Source: Paratinospora sagittata | Taxonomy: Eukaryota > Streptophyta > Magnoliopsida > Ranunculales > Menispermaceae | Direction: 5' to 3' | DNA: 64,000 bases | Assembly: GCA_035771175.1 (NCBI GenBank) | Contig: CM069608.1 | Location: 29,388,019-29,452,018 of the forward strand | In this document: piece after piece, positions 10,841-21,437 of the stretch | How the letters are laid out: the number at the start of each line of letters is the position of its first letter | How positions within the stretch are numbered: position 1 is the first letter of the stretch | Translations under genes and position numbers: made by a program | Notes under the pieces: generated by a model | Told to the model about the DNA's origin: nothing | Databases searched by the model: none | The model's input: the letters and a program-made list of their open reading frames with translations, nothing else

Positions 10841-11694
10841 TGTTCCAATAGCTCTTTTGGCACTAAGATTCACAAGGCCAAGATTGCCTTGAGATAAATC
10901 TGATATGCCTGAGCATTTGTTTGAAAAATAAGAAGAAGCTGATATTGATGAAAATCTGAAGGACTTTGTGCCAGATGCATGACACCTCCACCTGATGAAG
11001 ATGATGTCTTTGAAATTCCTAGACCCACATTTGTTGTAAGGCCACAATTTGAAGGAGTAAAGTTTTTTCTAACCTTTGCCACTGGTTTTGCTGAAAGATA
11101 TCGTCAATCTTTTCAGAGAGCTTGCCCAACTAATCCTTTTGACTCTGATTCACATTCCTTTGAAACTTCCTTTGCCAATTTCGTAAGGAATTTCAAAAAT
11201 GATAAAGGCAAAGACAAAGCTAAAGGGGAACCAAGCAAGCCAAAAGGAAAAGGGAATAACAAGTAGTATGTTCTCACGCTACCTTTTTTATGTTTTCAAA
11301 AGGATGAGAAGAAATATCTTATATTTAGGGGAAGAAGAATAGGAAAATGAGAGAAGAACAATTAGTGTTTGTCTTGTATAAGTGTTTGAAAGAGATAACT
11401 TAGATTTAGGGGGAGAAGAATAGGAAAATGGGAGAAAAACAATTAATGTTTGTTTTGTATTAGTGTTTGTACTTAGGGGGAGAACAAGAAATTTGTATCC
11501 ATAATGTGTTTGAATGATATGTTCTGTTTTGTAAATTTTGGACAGTATGAATCATGAATCATGACTTTTGATCTTTAATGTATATGCTACTTGACAAGAA
11601 TATGATTATGTACATGAGCTTCTTTCTATGACTTTTTTTTATCTATTTATTGAAAGGTTTAAAGAGCATTTGAAATCGTCAAAAAGGAGGAGAT
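10841..11694 (+). pseudogene. Right part of the old element's internal region
   Basis: Sequence resumes after the chromovirus. An open frame at 10,979-11,266 starts with an acidic Pro-rich stretch (MTPPPDEDDVFEIPRP) and ends in a Lys/Gly/Pro-rich basic tail before a stop. This would be the C-terminus of the gag-like protein. From 11,267 to 11,675 there is no gene. A GGGGGAGAA-type motif is repeated there, in a stretch that repeats GGGGAGAAGAATAGGAAAAT. The region ends in a polypurine tract. Confidence 0.5.
11677..11694 (+). other. Polypurine tract before the old element's 3' LTR
   Basis: CAAAAAGGAGGAGAT directly precedes TGTTATC. This layout (AAAAAGG-rich tract, GAT, then TGTT) is common in plant elements of this terminal-repeat class. 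It fixes the element on the plus strand and the LTR start at 11,695. Confidence 0.7.
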
Positions 11695-12104
11695 TGTTAT
11701 CTCAAGGGGAACCCTATGAAAGAATGTTTTGATGATTCCAAATCACTCAACCTTATGATCGAATGATGTTGAAGTGTCTCAGCAAATCAGTTTAAAGAAA
11801 GTCAAGTCTCAACCAATCAAGTTCATGCCAAGCCAAGTTGTCAAGATCAAGGTTACAAGGTTAAATGCTAGATTGTAGAACCTTACTCAAACCCTCTTTT
11901 CAGCAAAACAATATTTATCAAAGACTTGTGATTTTGAAGAAAATGATTTCTATCGATTTTATTCAAAGGATTTTCAATTGATTTCTGAACCATTTGAACA
12001 ATTTTATGAGCGTTTGATTTGATCCAAAAAACACAAGTATTGATTTGATTTAATTGTGTTTTCAAAAAATCAAATTTTAAGAAAAACTATTTTCAGTGTC
12101 TTTC

Positions 12105-12480
12105 AGGACACTGATGATCGATCAGGATGCTAATGTAGTGGCTAGTCACTTAATATTGAGCCAATACTGCAGGACGCTGATAGACCATCAGAGTGCTGAT
12201 GGTTTTTGGGTTCAAATATTTATCATTCATGTCAGGACGCTAATAGATTATGAGCGCCCTCATTGAATGAACCTGAAAACCGGCAGTTTCACATCAGGAC
12301 ACTAATAGAGCATTAGTGCCCTCATCTGAAATCTTAAGTTTCTAGTAATTAAGCTCGTCAGGACGCTAACGAAACATTAGCGCCCTCCCAGAGCGAGTCA
12401 GTGAAATAAATTTTCATAATAGTTTATTTCAGGACACTGATACTCTATCAGAAAGCTAATAGAATACTATTAGAAAACTG
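12105..12480 (+). repeat. Cluster of dyad boxes in the LTR (CGCTAA/TTAGCG type)
   Basis: Repeated units have the form CAGGACGCTAA, 5-8 bases, TTAGCGCCCTC. Clear examples are at about 12,295-12,330 and 12,357-12,388. Each can fold as a short hairpin. They lie about 200-580 bp upstream of the TATA box. Related boxes in reverse orientation fill 54,650-55,390. Confidence 0.7.
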
Positions 12481-12688
12481 AAAAAGAAACTATCACCCGA
12501 CCACTAACATTTCAGTCGCATGATCAGAGGATTTTTTATTATTTCTATTCTCATGCAAATTGAATTCAACCAGAATACTTTCACAAAAACTAAACTTACC
12601 ATTTTCATGAAAGATTTAGACCGTTTTGACTCAACGTTTAAAATTCATTTCGAATTTGAACACAATGGTCTTGGCGCACAAATAGTTT

Positions 12689-12695
12689 TATAAAG
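12689..12695 (+). promoter_or_regulatory. TATA box of the old element's LTR
   Basis: TATAAAG is followed by a purine-rich leader. It lies downstream of the dyad cluster and in the right part of the LTR for a U3/R boundary. Confidence 0.5.
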
Positions 12696-13457
12696 AAGAG
12701 AAATTCAGAATCGAACAAGAGAACTTTTTGTTTGAGCTAGAACATTTGAAGGTTAGTCGATGTTTTAACTTTGAAAAGAAAAAAGAAGGCTACTTTGATT
12801 AAAGATTTTTCTTTCAATGAATGGTTTTTCATATTGAGCATATTCTATATCTTATCTTTTTTGAAAACTTGTGAAAGAAAAACATATTGTTTTTACAAAA
12901 ATTTCAGCTATATTTGAATTCATATCTTATTGCTGAAAGAAGTTTTTCTTGAGTAAAAGGTTCATAGGATTCAGTGCACTAAATTCGATATTTTTCATCT
13001 GAATTGAGTTGTAACTGCAATTGTAAAAGTTGCAAAAAGTTATTTTTGTAAGTTAGGATGTTAGTGGTTGTTCAAACCCATGAATTTGAGTGTATAGGTA
13101 GTCTTGCACCTGTGAAGCCAAGAGTATAAGTAGTTTGTGCCTGTAAGTCAAAAGTGTAAGTAGATCTCAAGCCTGTAAGTTGAAAGTTGTAACGGTTGTT
13201 CTCAAGCCCGTGAAATTGAGAAAATGTGTAACGGTTTGATCTTCACCCGTAAGAATATCCTTTAGTAAGGTTTAAAATCATGACTGAGGAGGTTAGGTAG
13301 TGGAAGTAGGCATATCGTTGAACCACTACAAATCATCTGCTCAATACCTGTTTTCTTTACTATCTATTTGTCATCTCACTGCAAGTTTTATTTAATGTTT
13401 TTAATTGACTATAGTCCAATTTACCCCCTCCCCTCTTGGACACTCTTGGACCAACAG

Positions 13458-14217
13458 ATATACCAAGCACTATCATCATATGTTTTCGAAGACTTGATGA
13501 AAGCTCCTGACTGAGGTGGGGAAACCTACACTAGTAAACCCATGTAATTCATGTCTACACGATAGCAGCAGATCGCAGTAGAGTGGCCATACTTTCCACA
13601 AATTTGACAAGTGGGATGAGAATTGGTCGAACGCTGACCACCACCACAGCCACGGGAACGTCCTCCTCTAGATTGATTAGAATTGTTGGTTCGGCCACTA
13701 GATGTTGGCGGACGGAAGAGTTGTTATCTCTACTAAGAGCGACCAGGTGCATTGTTGGGTGCCTTAGTAGACAACACATTAGTAGATGTGAGAGAGCTTG
13801 AATTTGTTGCAGTTTACTCTCATAATTAATGAGAGAAGCATGCATTTCAGGCCATGTGAGGTTATCATTTCTTGCAGCAGTGTAGTAGTAGGAAGATAAT
13901 CGGAATCTAGCCCGACTAGAGTGAATGAGATCAAGTCGGTAGTGAGAAATAAAGTTCCAGCAGTAGCAAGGTTTTCAAAGAACTCTTTCATGGTGGAAAG
14001 ATATTGCACCATTGTCATGGACCCCTTTCAAGTCATTTGTATACCGGTGTGACAGATTTGAATCCAAGCTTTGTTATAAGCGCCGCAAAGTTCTTCAATG
14101 GCATTCTAGGCGAAATGAGAAGTAAAGTGTCCAATAATCTGGGAAGCAACTGATTCGGTCAAATAATTAAGTAACCAACCAAGAAGTTGGTCCTGTCATA
14201 TTGGTGTTAGCCTAGCT
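13458..14217 (-). pseudogene. Ty1/copia gag fragment, minus strand
   Basis: Read right to left from the primer site, a copia-type gag begins within ~40 bp. It includes a segment ending MVQYLSTMKEFFENLATAG near 14,018, characteristic of the copia gag N-terminal helical domain. A zinc knuckle CQICGKYGHSTAIC lies near 13,585-13,625. The frame is broken by stops near 14,110 and 14,030 and by a frameshift before the knuckle. The coding region stops abruptly at 13,458, where the old element's LTR ends, so protease and everything downstream are missing here. Confidence 0.75.
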
Positions 14218-14228
14218 CTCTGATACCA
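14218..14228 (-). other. tRNA-Met primer-binding site of the copia element
   Basis: TGGTATCAGAG on the minus strand matches the start of the standard plant initiator-Met primer site. It directly follows a CA dinucleotide that would end the LTR (14,229-14,230). The gag frame to its left supports a retrotransposon rather than viral origin. Confidence 0.75.
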
Positions 14229-14410
14229 TGAAAAAGTTTTTTAAAACTCGGCTCAAAGAATACAGAGAGCTATTGTTTCATTTATATTAACTGATCATTA
14301 TACGTGGCTAGCAGAGACGCTTCGGAGAGCTGGATGGATAAGCACGAAGAGTTGGCAGAGAGTTGGCAGATTAAAAACAGATGTGATCAAAAGATAAGAT
14401 TCACTGCTTT
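14229..14410 (-). repeat. Remnant of the copia 5' LTR
   Basis: On the minus strand this segment has a TATA box TATAAAT (14,280-14,286), a leader with CTCTCTGTATTC, and an end in TTTTTCA next to the primer site. The outer LTR edge cannot be located because I see no clear TG start or duplication. The border with the pararetrovirus lies somewhere in 14,400-14,445. Confidence 0.5.
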
Positions 14411-14443
14411 AACTATACATGAACAGGAACAGGTTGTGCATGA

Positions 14444-14794
14444 TCATGACTGATATGACTTGTCGGGAGCATCTGGCAATAAGTGGGAGACAGATGTGGG
14501 GTCAGGAACGTTGTTAGATGTTCTTGCTGAGTTAGAAGATAAGAAGGAATCTTGTTGTGTGGAAGATGACGTAACTGCTGATACAACCGCTGGAGGCGTG
14601 AAGGAAGGAAGACGGAGGACATGTCGGAATATTCGTCGAGCACGGTGAATGCGGTACAGGAGGAACAGGCGATTCTGAGGAGAGGCGAGAGATAAATCGA
14701 TGTCATTAAGTCGATCAATAAGACGTCGAGCGGAATGGAAACGGCGGAGACGAAGAAGAGAAATTTTCTTCATGGTCGCGTTGTGGTCATCCAT
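14444..14794 (-). CDS. Small ORF overlapping the end of the pararetroviral polymerase ORF
   Basis: The frame has up to 116 codons. Its first ATG is at 14,792-14,794 and overlaps the upstream ORF by 25 bases. A second in-frame ATG at 14,771-14,773 shares bases with the upstream stop, forming ATGA at 14,770-14,773, a classic junction for coupled reinitiation. The N-terminal region is rich in Arg and Lys (LLRLRRFHSARRLIDRL) and the C-terminal half is rich in Ser, Thr and Pro. I do not recognise the product. In related viruses a small ORF downstream of the polymerase is of unknown function, and this may be the counterpart. Confidence 0.45.
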   Translation of the reverse strand: MDDHNATMKKISLLRLRRFHSARRLIDRLNDIDLSLASPQNRLFLLYRIHRARRIFRHVLRLPSFTPPAVVSAVTSSSTQQDSFLSSNSARTSNNVPDPTSVSHLLPDAPDKSYQS

Positions 14795-16924
14795 GATCTT
14801 GGAGAAGTATCACACTGTGTTTCCATTTCTAAATCGGGATCATCAAAATGTTGCCAGTAATCCTGATGACACTGAAACTCATCAGGAGGAGGAGAATGAA
14901 CGCCTATTGCAATTAGAGCAGTTTCTTCGGCATCTTGAGCTTGTTGACATTCAATGATTTCAGTATCAGAAAGTCGTGGACGTGTTCGTGGGACTGGTGA
15001 GGGAGATCGAGCTGGAGGATCTCTGAAATTAGCAGGGGGAGATTCTGGACTCCAAGGTGCAAGATTCTGAATTAATGCATCAAGATGGTCTGGTGGAATG
15101 AACTCATGCGGACCTTGAATACTTGGTGAGATAGTTGGAACACCATTGATATCATTGAGAAAATCTCGGATTCCAGTGAGCAATTGAGGTGTGAAGTTGC
15201 AGGAATATGTCTGAAACTGTTGGAAATAATGTTCTGCAATAAGACCCTGGGGAGAATCAGAGAAAGGTTGATAACAAATATAGACGGCATGCAATCTGGA
15301 TGGAGTCTGCTGACATATTTCATTAATACAGTGCAACCATGTTGATCGTGGAGCAAAGAGATCACAACAACAATCCAAAAGAGAAGTGTGATGTTGCTGA
15401 AAGTAAAGCTGTAACTGTGATGGAATGAAAGTTATAGCAATCTTATATAGGCAGGAAACACGCCATATATACCAAAATAGATTGTCAGAGATATTGGGTC
15501 GAAGATGGAAAAGGAACAAATAAGGCTTGGTCTGGTTAAATGGGATTCTTTGATGGATTTGGTCTGGGTAGTCCATAAAATACTTATGAGCATAGTAAAA
15601 TAGATTTTGTCGAGCAAATTCTTGGACTTCATAAGCTGTGGTAGGATTGGGTAATTCTGGAGGAAAAATAGCACCAATAAGAGGAAAAGATCCAAGAAAA
15701 TGTATGACTGGTATGGGCTTGGGTCTTGGTATCATGGTGGGTTGGACTAATAAGGGTAAATTAAAACATTCAGTAAATAAAGATACTTGAGTTGTGGATT
15801 TTTGGAGAGGTCTGGACAGAAAATCAGCAAGAACATTCTTGTTACCAGGAATATGCTTAACTATAAAATGGAATTGAGTAAACCATTCTTGGAGACGAAG
15901 AAGCTGACCAGAAGGAACCATTTTGTTCTTAAAGTCCAGCATTTTTGGAAAAGATGAATTGTCCATTTGTATTTCAAAAGTAGCTGGTCTTAAGAAGAAA
16001 GAGAATTTCTGTATTCCATACTTGACAGCAAGGATTTCCTTAAGAGTGATATGATAATGAATTTCACATTCAGAAATTTTTCCACTATGATAACCACATA
16101 TATGGTTACAATTATCCTTGTGTTCAAGAAGAACAGCACCCCAATATAAATCAGAAGCATCTGTTTGGAGAATAAGTAATCTGGTGCTGGGAATGACCAA
16201 GGGTGGAGGATTCTGACAAGCTTGCTTGATATAAATCACAGCATCTGTATGAATAGGCTGCCAAGGAGGCAGATCCTTCTTTAAGAGGGAAGATAATACA
16301 GATGTATGGCGACTAATATGTGGGAGAAAAGTTCTGAGATAATTCACCACACCAAGGAATTGTTGTAACTGTTTGACAGTTAAATTTGAATCAGGGAACT
16401 TCAACAATTCAATAGCAATATGGGAACCAGGTTGATACACGCCATTGAAGAATTTCATACCAAGAAATTCAATCTCGGTAGTGTTGACAATACTCTTTTT
16501 TTCTGAAAGCATAATACCATGTTGATGAGTGATGTCCAAAAACTGATAGAGTAGCTGAGAGTGATCAGTAGCAGTTTTGGAGAAGAAAAGGATGTCATCA
16601 ATGTAGATAAGAACTGTATGCAATAAAGGAGCATAGATTCGGGTCATGGCTTTCTGAAAAAGAGAAGGTGCCACTTTGAGGCCAAACGGCATTACCGTCC
16701 ATTGGTAATGAGCATTCGGTATGCAAAAAGCAGTTTTTGGTCGATCGTCAGGATAAATACCTAATTGCCAGAAACCAGCTTTTAGATCAAATTTGCTGTA
16801 AATGGTAGAGCCTGAAAGTAAAGTAAGCTGAGATGATATTTTTGGAAGAGGAAATTTGTCATCTTTAAAAAAGATGTTCAACGGTTTGTAATTGATCACA
16901 AGACGTTTCTTCGTTTGAGTTCAG
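14770..16924 (-). pseudogene. Pararetroviral RT and RNase H with a long C-terminal extension
   Basis: The frame is open for 709 codons from 16,899. The RT core includes FDLKAGFWQLGI, a WTVMPFGLKVAPS segment and the catalytic YIDD. RNase H follows with LQTDASDLYWGAVLL, an Asp in MDNSSF and IPGNKNVLADFLSRP. About 340 residues then follow that match no retroelement domain I know. They are aromatic-rich, with a Pro/Ser/Arg-rich acidic tail. The conserved RT entry motif is read in this frame only to about 16,915, where a one-base frame difference separates it from the upstream frame. The enzyme would copy viral pregenomic RNA. No stop interrupts the polymerase core. Confidence 0.85.
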
Positions 16925-17624
16925 CACGTTTGTTCACGTAAAAAGTTTGGCAAGCCCAATCGGACGTTGTAGGCTCAATTAATCCTTGAGATAAAAGCTC
17001 ATCACATTCTTGCCGAGCAAGGGCAAGTTCATCGGGAGGCATTCCAGGATGGATTGCCTTGGTAGGATTAATATCTTCCGTGAGTTTAAATGGTAAGTGG
17101 ACATAATAAGTGGAATTCTTCCATAAAGGATTTGGATGAGTAAAATCCTTATGAGAATCACTGTAACAGGACTTAAGCTTATCCTGCAAAGAGGGAGTAT
17201 CAAGGATAGCATACAACTTAGGAATAGTTGTATATGGAAGAGTCTGATTCTGATAAGATATTCCATGGGGTAATATCTTTAACTTCGTTCTTGAATATAT
17301 GTCCATACCAAATAATATATCTTTATCGGGAAGATCACAGCCAATAATATGAGTCCATATGATCAGATTAGGAAAGAACTTCAGACCAATCTTGCGAGTA
17401 GTAATCAAATGAGTCTGAAAAATCTCATTATTAGCGGCTTTGAAGGACTCAGTATGAGGTTTCCAATAAGTAGACGGAAGAATGCGCGGGTTCATCATAC
17501 TTTTGAAGGCGCCAGTATCAAAATAAGCAATCACTTTGATTGGATTCTCATATTTGGAGGGGAGAACAACAATTTCTGCATATGGCATGAGATGTGAAAC
17601 AGGCATTGAAGAAGCTGAGATCAT
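16896..17624 (-). pseudogene. Pararetroviral aspartic protease and RT N-terminal linker
   Basis: The frame is open for 242 codons. The protease active site AYFDTGAFKSMM lies near residue 36 with an intact DTG triad, and a GCDLPDKDILFGMD segment near residue 120 fits the second half of the fold. The C-terminal ~60 residues contain PDELALARQECDELLSQGLI and WACQTFYVNKRAE, the usual lead-in to caulimovirid RT. It ends at a stop at 16,896-16,898 caused by a single-base frame difference from the RT frame. Upstream it continues in the coat frame without a start of its own, so it was part of a polyprotein. Confidence 0.8.
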
Positions 17625-18569
17625 GCCTAGATACTGATCATCAGAATCAGAATCAGATAAGGGTAAAGAGTCGTCAGAGAAGTAGTCTTGATAGGCAAAA
17701 AGAGTAGCTTCATCTGGAGAATCTTGTTCAGAGAATAAAGATTCAATATCTTAATCATCTTGAAAAGAATAAGAATGTTGAATCTGTTGAATAAGATGTT
17801 GACTCTTTTTCTTATCGGGACACTATTTTGCAAAATGGCCTTGCTTCTTACAGATATAGCATCGAGCAGATTTAGGAACAGAGGTTTTCCGTTTGAAATA
17901 TCTGAGTCGACGTTTTTTCTTCCATCAAAAACCTTTAGAAGACTTCTGAGGATTCTTCTGGTGGAATTTCCAAAAAGTCTTATGGGATTTCTTGTGGGAG
18001 CTATGTTGACCAGAACAATCACAGTGTTTCTTACATCCAATTTCAAGATACTGTTTATCACAGACATTAGAGGATTGAAATTGGGACTTAGAGGAATCCT
18101 TGATGAATTTTCGTAATTCACAAATTTTCTCAATAGCTTCAAGGAGTATTTGGAAAATTTCAGCAAGAGATAATTGTTCAAGAGGTCATCCTGTAGCAAC
18201 AAGGAGTCGATTTAACTCAGGATGAATTTCCTTAGGAAGAGAAGAAATAAAAGTATGCTTCAGATCAGGTTTATCATTGCCACCATGTAGATGATATCGT
18301 TGAATCATGCGAAGATAGTGACGATAGAGATCTTTCTTCCGAAGAGAACAACACTTCATGGAAAAATATTCTTGTTTGTACTATTTTTCCAGAGTTGTGA
18401 CATTACCAACAAATTCTCGGAGTAACACATGATATAGATCAACAACAGAAAGCTGAATGAGTTGAAGAACTCGGTATTCACCCAGAGAGGTTAACCAATC
18501 ACGAACAAAACCAGTGCATCTAGATAAAAAATCAGAAATAACAATATTAGCAGGTCTACCAGCAACTTG
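17625..18569 (-). pseudogene. Pararetroviral coat-protein region, broken by stops
   Basis: Reading continues in frame after the stop at 18,570-18,572. Further stops are at about 18,381, 18,186, 17,935, 17,823 and 17,751. A basic stretch is followed by a zinc knuckle beginning CYICKKQGHFAK near 17,865. The last Cys comes after the stop at 17,823. An acidic Asp/Ser run then leads into the protease. A helical middle part and a Cys/His-rich, Lys-rich segment are also seen. The order (capsid helices, basic arm, CCHC, acidic tail) matches caulimovirid coat proteins. Stop density is much higher than in the flanking ORFs. Confidence 0.75.
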
Positions 18570-20912
18570 TTAATTAGACATCCATGCACCCCAAGAAAGA
18601 ATCTTGGAGCGCCATTGATCATAAGGGACATCATTAAGAGAAAACCAGGGACCATTAGTGCGAGCATAAGGTTGTTGCTGTTGCTGTTGTTCTGGATTAT
18701 CTTGTTGTTCGGGATTATTAGCAGATGTCATATCAACTTCTTCATCAAAAGGCTGCTGAGATGTAGAAGGATCATCAGCCATATGAATCTGATTAAGAGC
18801 AGAGATATCCATAAGTTGAGAATCTTGAGAAGTATCGGATAGAGCATCATCATTAGATACAACAGAGGCTTTATCAGATATCTGGAGTTCATCATCATCA
18901 GTGGATGAGAGTTGAATATCATGGAACTGGTCATTTAGTATATTATCAACGGTAGATAGTGCATGAAAATCTTCATATGGGTAGATGGGATGACTTGGAG
19001 GTGGTGGTGGTAATGTGGGACGAGGCAAAGGAAGTGGAGATACTTGTGGTATGGTAGAAGGAGGTGTAGAGACAGGTAAGGTTGGAATAGGTAAAGATGG
19101 TTCAGGAACCATGGGAGCTTTGCCTTTATCACCAAACAAAGGTCTAGGACCTCTAACAGGTGGAGGTCTGGGAGTAGGTGGAGCAGGAAAAGGTTGAGTA
19201 AATGTTGGTGGTCTAGGTGAGGGTGGAGTAGGATAGGGTTGATCACGCGATCGGGCTAACAACAAAGTTTGAAGAAAAGTTGTCTGAGAATCAAGGGTGG
19301 TTGGAGGCTTTGGAAACAAAGGTTGAGAGACTGGTGGTGAAGGGAAAGAAGACCTAAATATGGACATTGGGTAGGTTTCAGGGTAGTCAGGAGGTTTGTG
19401 GTATTTCTGAAGATCAGCAGTAACATATGCAAGTTGATTTTTGAGTTGTCGAATTTCTTTTTCTGCTTCATCAAAAGAAGGACCAGTAATATGATGTTGC
19501 AAATAATATCGAAGAAGAGCATCCAATTCCTGGATTTTGGCAGTGATATCAGCATAGTATTTCTGACTAAGAGCTGCTTGAATATCAGTATTCTGCGCGA
19601 GACTGGATGTAGTAGATGAAATATGATGGAGTTGTTCATCAATTTTTTGCAAATAGCCATTCTGAACAATAACATTTTTAGTTTGCCAATTTAAGACTTC
19701 CTCAGCAGGAGTTAAGGGCTTCGGAGATCCATCAGCACAAATATCACTAGCTTGAATGAATGGTTTAGCAGTCGCCTGATAGGGAGGATCTTGAATCCTG
19801 GAAAGTGGAGGAAAATCTTGATCATAAGATTCAACCGGAAAACATGGAGAAACAAAGGGAGCTGCTGGAGGAGCTGGAGGTTCAGAATCATGGCGTACTG
19901 AAGAACGACAAGAAGATAACGATTTGTTTTTCTTCTTTTTCTTGTGATGTTTCACATAATCTTCAGCAAAGCGAGAAGATGAATCAAGCCAATCAAACTC
20001 CATATCATCAGTACAAGGACAACCAGGTTGACACATTTCTGGAGCACAATCCCATATAAAATGACCATCAATATGTGAATGGTATAAAATGCTTCCATCG
20101 GCCTGAAAAGAGTGAAGAGGAGGATCTTCAACTGGTTCATGTGTAGATACAAGCTGAATCATCATAGAATGATGGATAGGAAGGGATTCTGTAGTTGATG
20201 GAGGTTCAAAAGTAATTTTGACGGCACCATCAGCTTGCTTCTTGAGAAGAGGACAGAGAGTACTTGTGACAGGTTCAGAGCGTTTGAGGAAATACTCATA
20301 ATTGGTGAACCATGTCAATGGTAACATTTGGCGAAAATCCTTTTGTGGAATTTGCTTAGGAATCTGTACGATGGTTGGCACTTCACTGTCATGGACAAAG
20401 GCCATGATTGTTCTGGTAGGTTTCTGAGTGCAAAGGTGGATAGCATGATCTTGAAGGCGAAAAGTCATTTGATGGTGAAGAGTTGCCATAATACTATCCA
20501 TACGGTGTTGGACGCCAGTAAATTGCACTTGAACTTTAAAGCGAGTATGTAGGGTGGGATCCTTAAGACAGACATTGAAGTCTGGGGTTATAGTAAAAAC
20601 CATGGATCCATGACTTAAAGTGGTGATGACGGTACCGATACAAGCATGTTCATAGTCAAGAAGATTTGTGTCCAATAGAGCAATACAAGCATACATAGGA
20701 AGGTCACCCCGACCATGGTAGGAAAGGACTAATCGGATAGCACCCATATGGAGATGAGTGTAGCCATGAGCGAGCCAGTAACGGATGAACGAAGGTTCAA
20801 ACTCAAGAGTAACGTACTGTTCTTGAAGAGTGGCTTCAAGTTGGCAATGTGTAAGGGCAGTACTCTGAATATATTCCTTAAAAGAATAAAAACTTAAATT
20901 ATCAAATTCTTT
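18570..20912 (-). pseudogene. Pararetroviral movement protein and linker region, N-terminally truncated
   Basis: The frame is open from 20,912 to the stop at 18,570. An internal ATG is at 20,745-20,747, but coding similarity extends upstream of it (YVTLEFEPSFIRYWLAHGYT). The 30K-type movement-protein core includes MGAIRLVLSYHGRGDLP, YEHACIGTV and IPKQIPQKDF, and would enlarge plasmodesmata. After it come a Cys-rich patch (CAPEMCQPGCPC), a Lys-rich run, a coiled-coil-like segment, a long Pro-rich stretch and a Gln-rich acidic tail. The frame is intact for about 780 codons, but the true start is missing. The final TAA may be a mutated codon, since coat sequence follows in the same frame. Confidence 0.8.
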
Positions 20913-21437
20913 TTATTTATTATTTTAATTTCCGTTCTCTATGTTAATTTTATAAAAATAAATCAGGACATATGTTTTAAGATTTTTAAAAAAAAAATGA
21001 ATTTGACAAAGTTTTTAACTCGTTATTTTATTTTGTTACTTTATATTTGAAATTTATTGAAATTGAATAGAATAAATATAATAAAAAATTAAATCAAGAA
21101 ATTATTCTTATCTATTATTTTAATTTTCTTTACTCTTTAATTTGACAAATACATTTACCAAATAAAGTTATAAGAAGGGGAGAAGAAAAACTTTAGAAAA
21201 AGAAAAAAATGTATTTAATTTAAAGAATACCATCTACAAAGTGATTAGAACATTTTAGAAGGATGGGTAAAAATGAGAAAAAAAAATAGTTAATTGTGAA
21301 GAAAAATAAATAAATGAATGTTGGTGTTAAAAGAGTTATGGGAAGGTGAGAAAAAACTGTTGGTGCACATAGCGGCACCCATTTAAAGGAATTTGATAGT
21401 TCAATTAGCGGCTCATGTAATATTAAAAATTAGTTAA
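20913..21437. other. A+T-rich sequence without a recognised feature
   Basis: Runs of A and T with long homopurine patches lie between the truncated pararetrovirus and a solo LTR. I see no coding frame or repeat family. The segment CGGCACCCATTTAAAGG...AGCGGCTCATG near 21,371-21,417 is less A+T rich but unassigned. Confidence 0.5.

Larger units (their letters stand above)
1..13457 (+). mobile_element. Old LTR retrotransposon of the gag-only type, 5' part outside the window, split by a chromovirus
   Basis: The internal region lies at 1-1,701 and resumes at 10,841-11,694. It is followed by a polypurine tract and a 3' LTR at 11,695-13,457. The 1,702-10,835 chromovirus sits inside it with a 5-bp target duplication, so the two halves were once contiguous. 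The internal region holds a degenerate open frame like the domain annotated in plants as 'putative plant transposon protein', plus gag-like low-complexity sequence. I see no protease, RT or integrase, although the upstream part is outside the window. This fits a non-autonomous terminal-repeat element with a gag-like ORF. The 5' LTR and outer target duplication cannot be seen. The right end abuts copia gag sequence on the other strand, which it evidently interrupted. Confidence 0.65.
11695..13457 (+). repeat. 3' LTR of the old element (TGTTATC...CCAACA)
   Basis: The LTR starts TGTTATCTC after a polypurine tract and ends CTTGGACCAACA. From left to right it holds a cluster of dyad boxes (12,105-12,480), a TATA box TATAAAG at 12,689, and a degenerate tandem array with GCCTGTAAG units (about 13,080-13,260). 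The 3' end carries TTTACCCCCTCCCCTCTTGG. The reverse complement of that end is found at the left edges of the minus-strand LTRs at 21,438 and 60,858, so the three belong to one superfamily. Confidence 0.75.
14410..20912 (-). mobile_element. Endogenous pararetrovirus (Caulimoviridae-like), minus strand
   Basis: From right to left it encodes a movement-protein-like domain, a long Pro/Gln-rich linker, a coat-type zinc knuckle, an aspartic protease, reverse transcriptase and RNase H, a long C-terminal extension and a small overlapping ORF. There is no integrase and there are no flanking LTRs, as expected for plant pararetroviruses, which enter chromosomes passively. The order recalls florendovirus-type endogenous viruses, but I cannot place it to genus. 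Two regions are still open for over 700 codons each, while the coat region has six stops, and the protease and RT frames do not meet. The copy starts inside the movement protein, so it is truncated and cannot yield a virus by itself. Confidence 0.88.

Noticed and set aside
14218..14228. Primer site TGGTATCAGAG as the replication origin of the pararetrovirus
   Set aside because: Copia gag (helical domain and CCHC knuckle) starts within about 40 bp on the same strand, and an LTR-like end CA precedes the site, so a copia origin fits better. I cannot fully exclude a viral origin.
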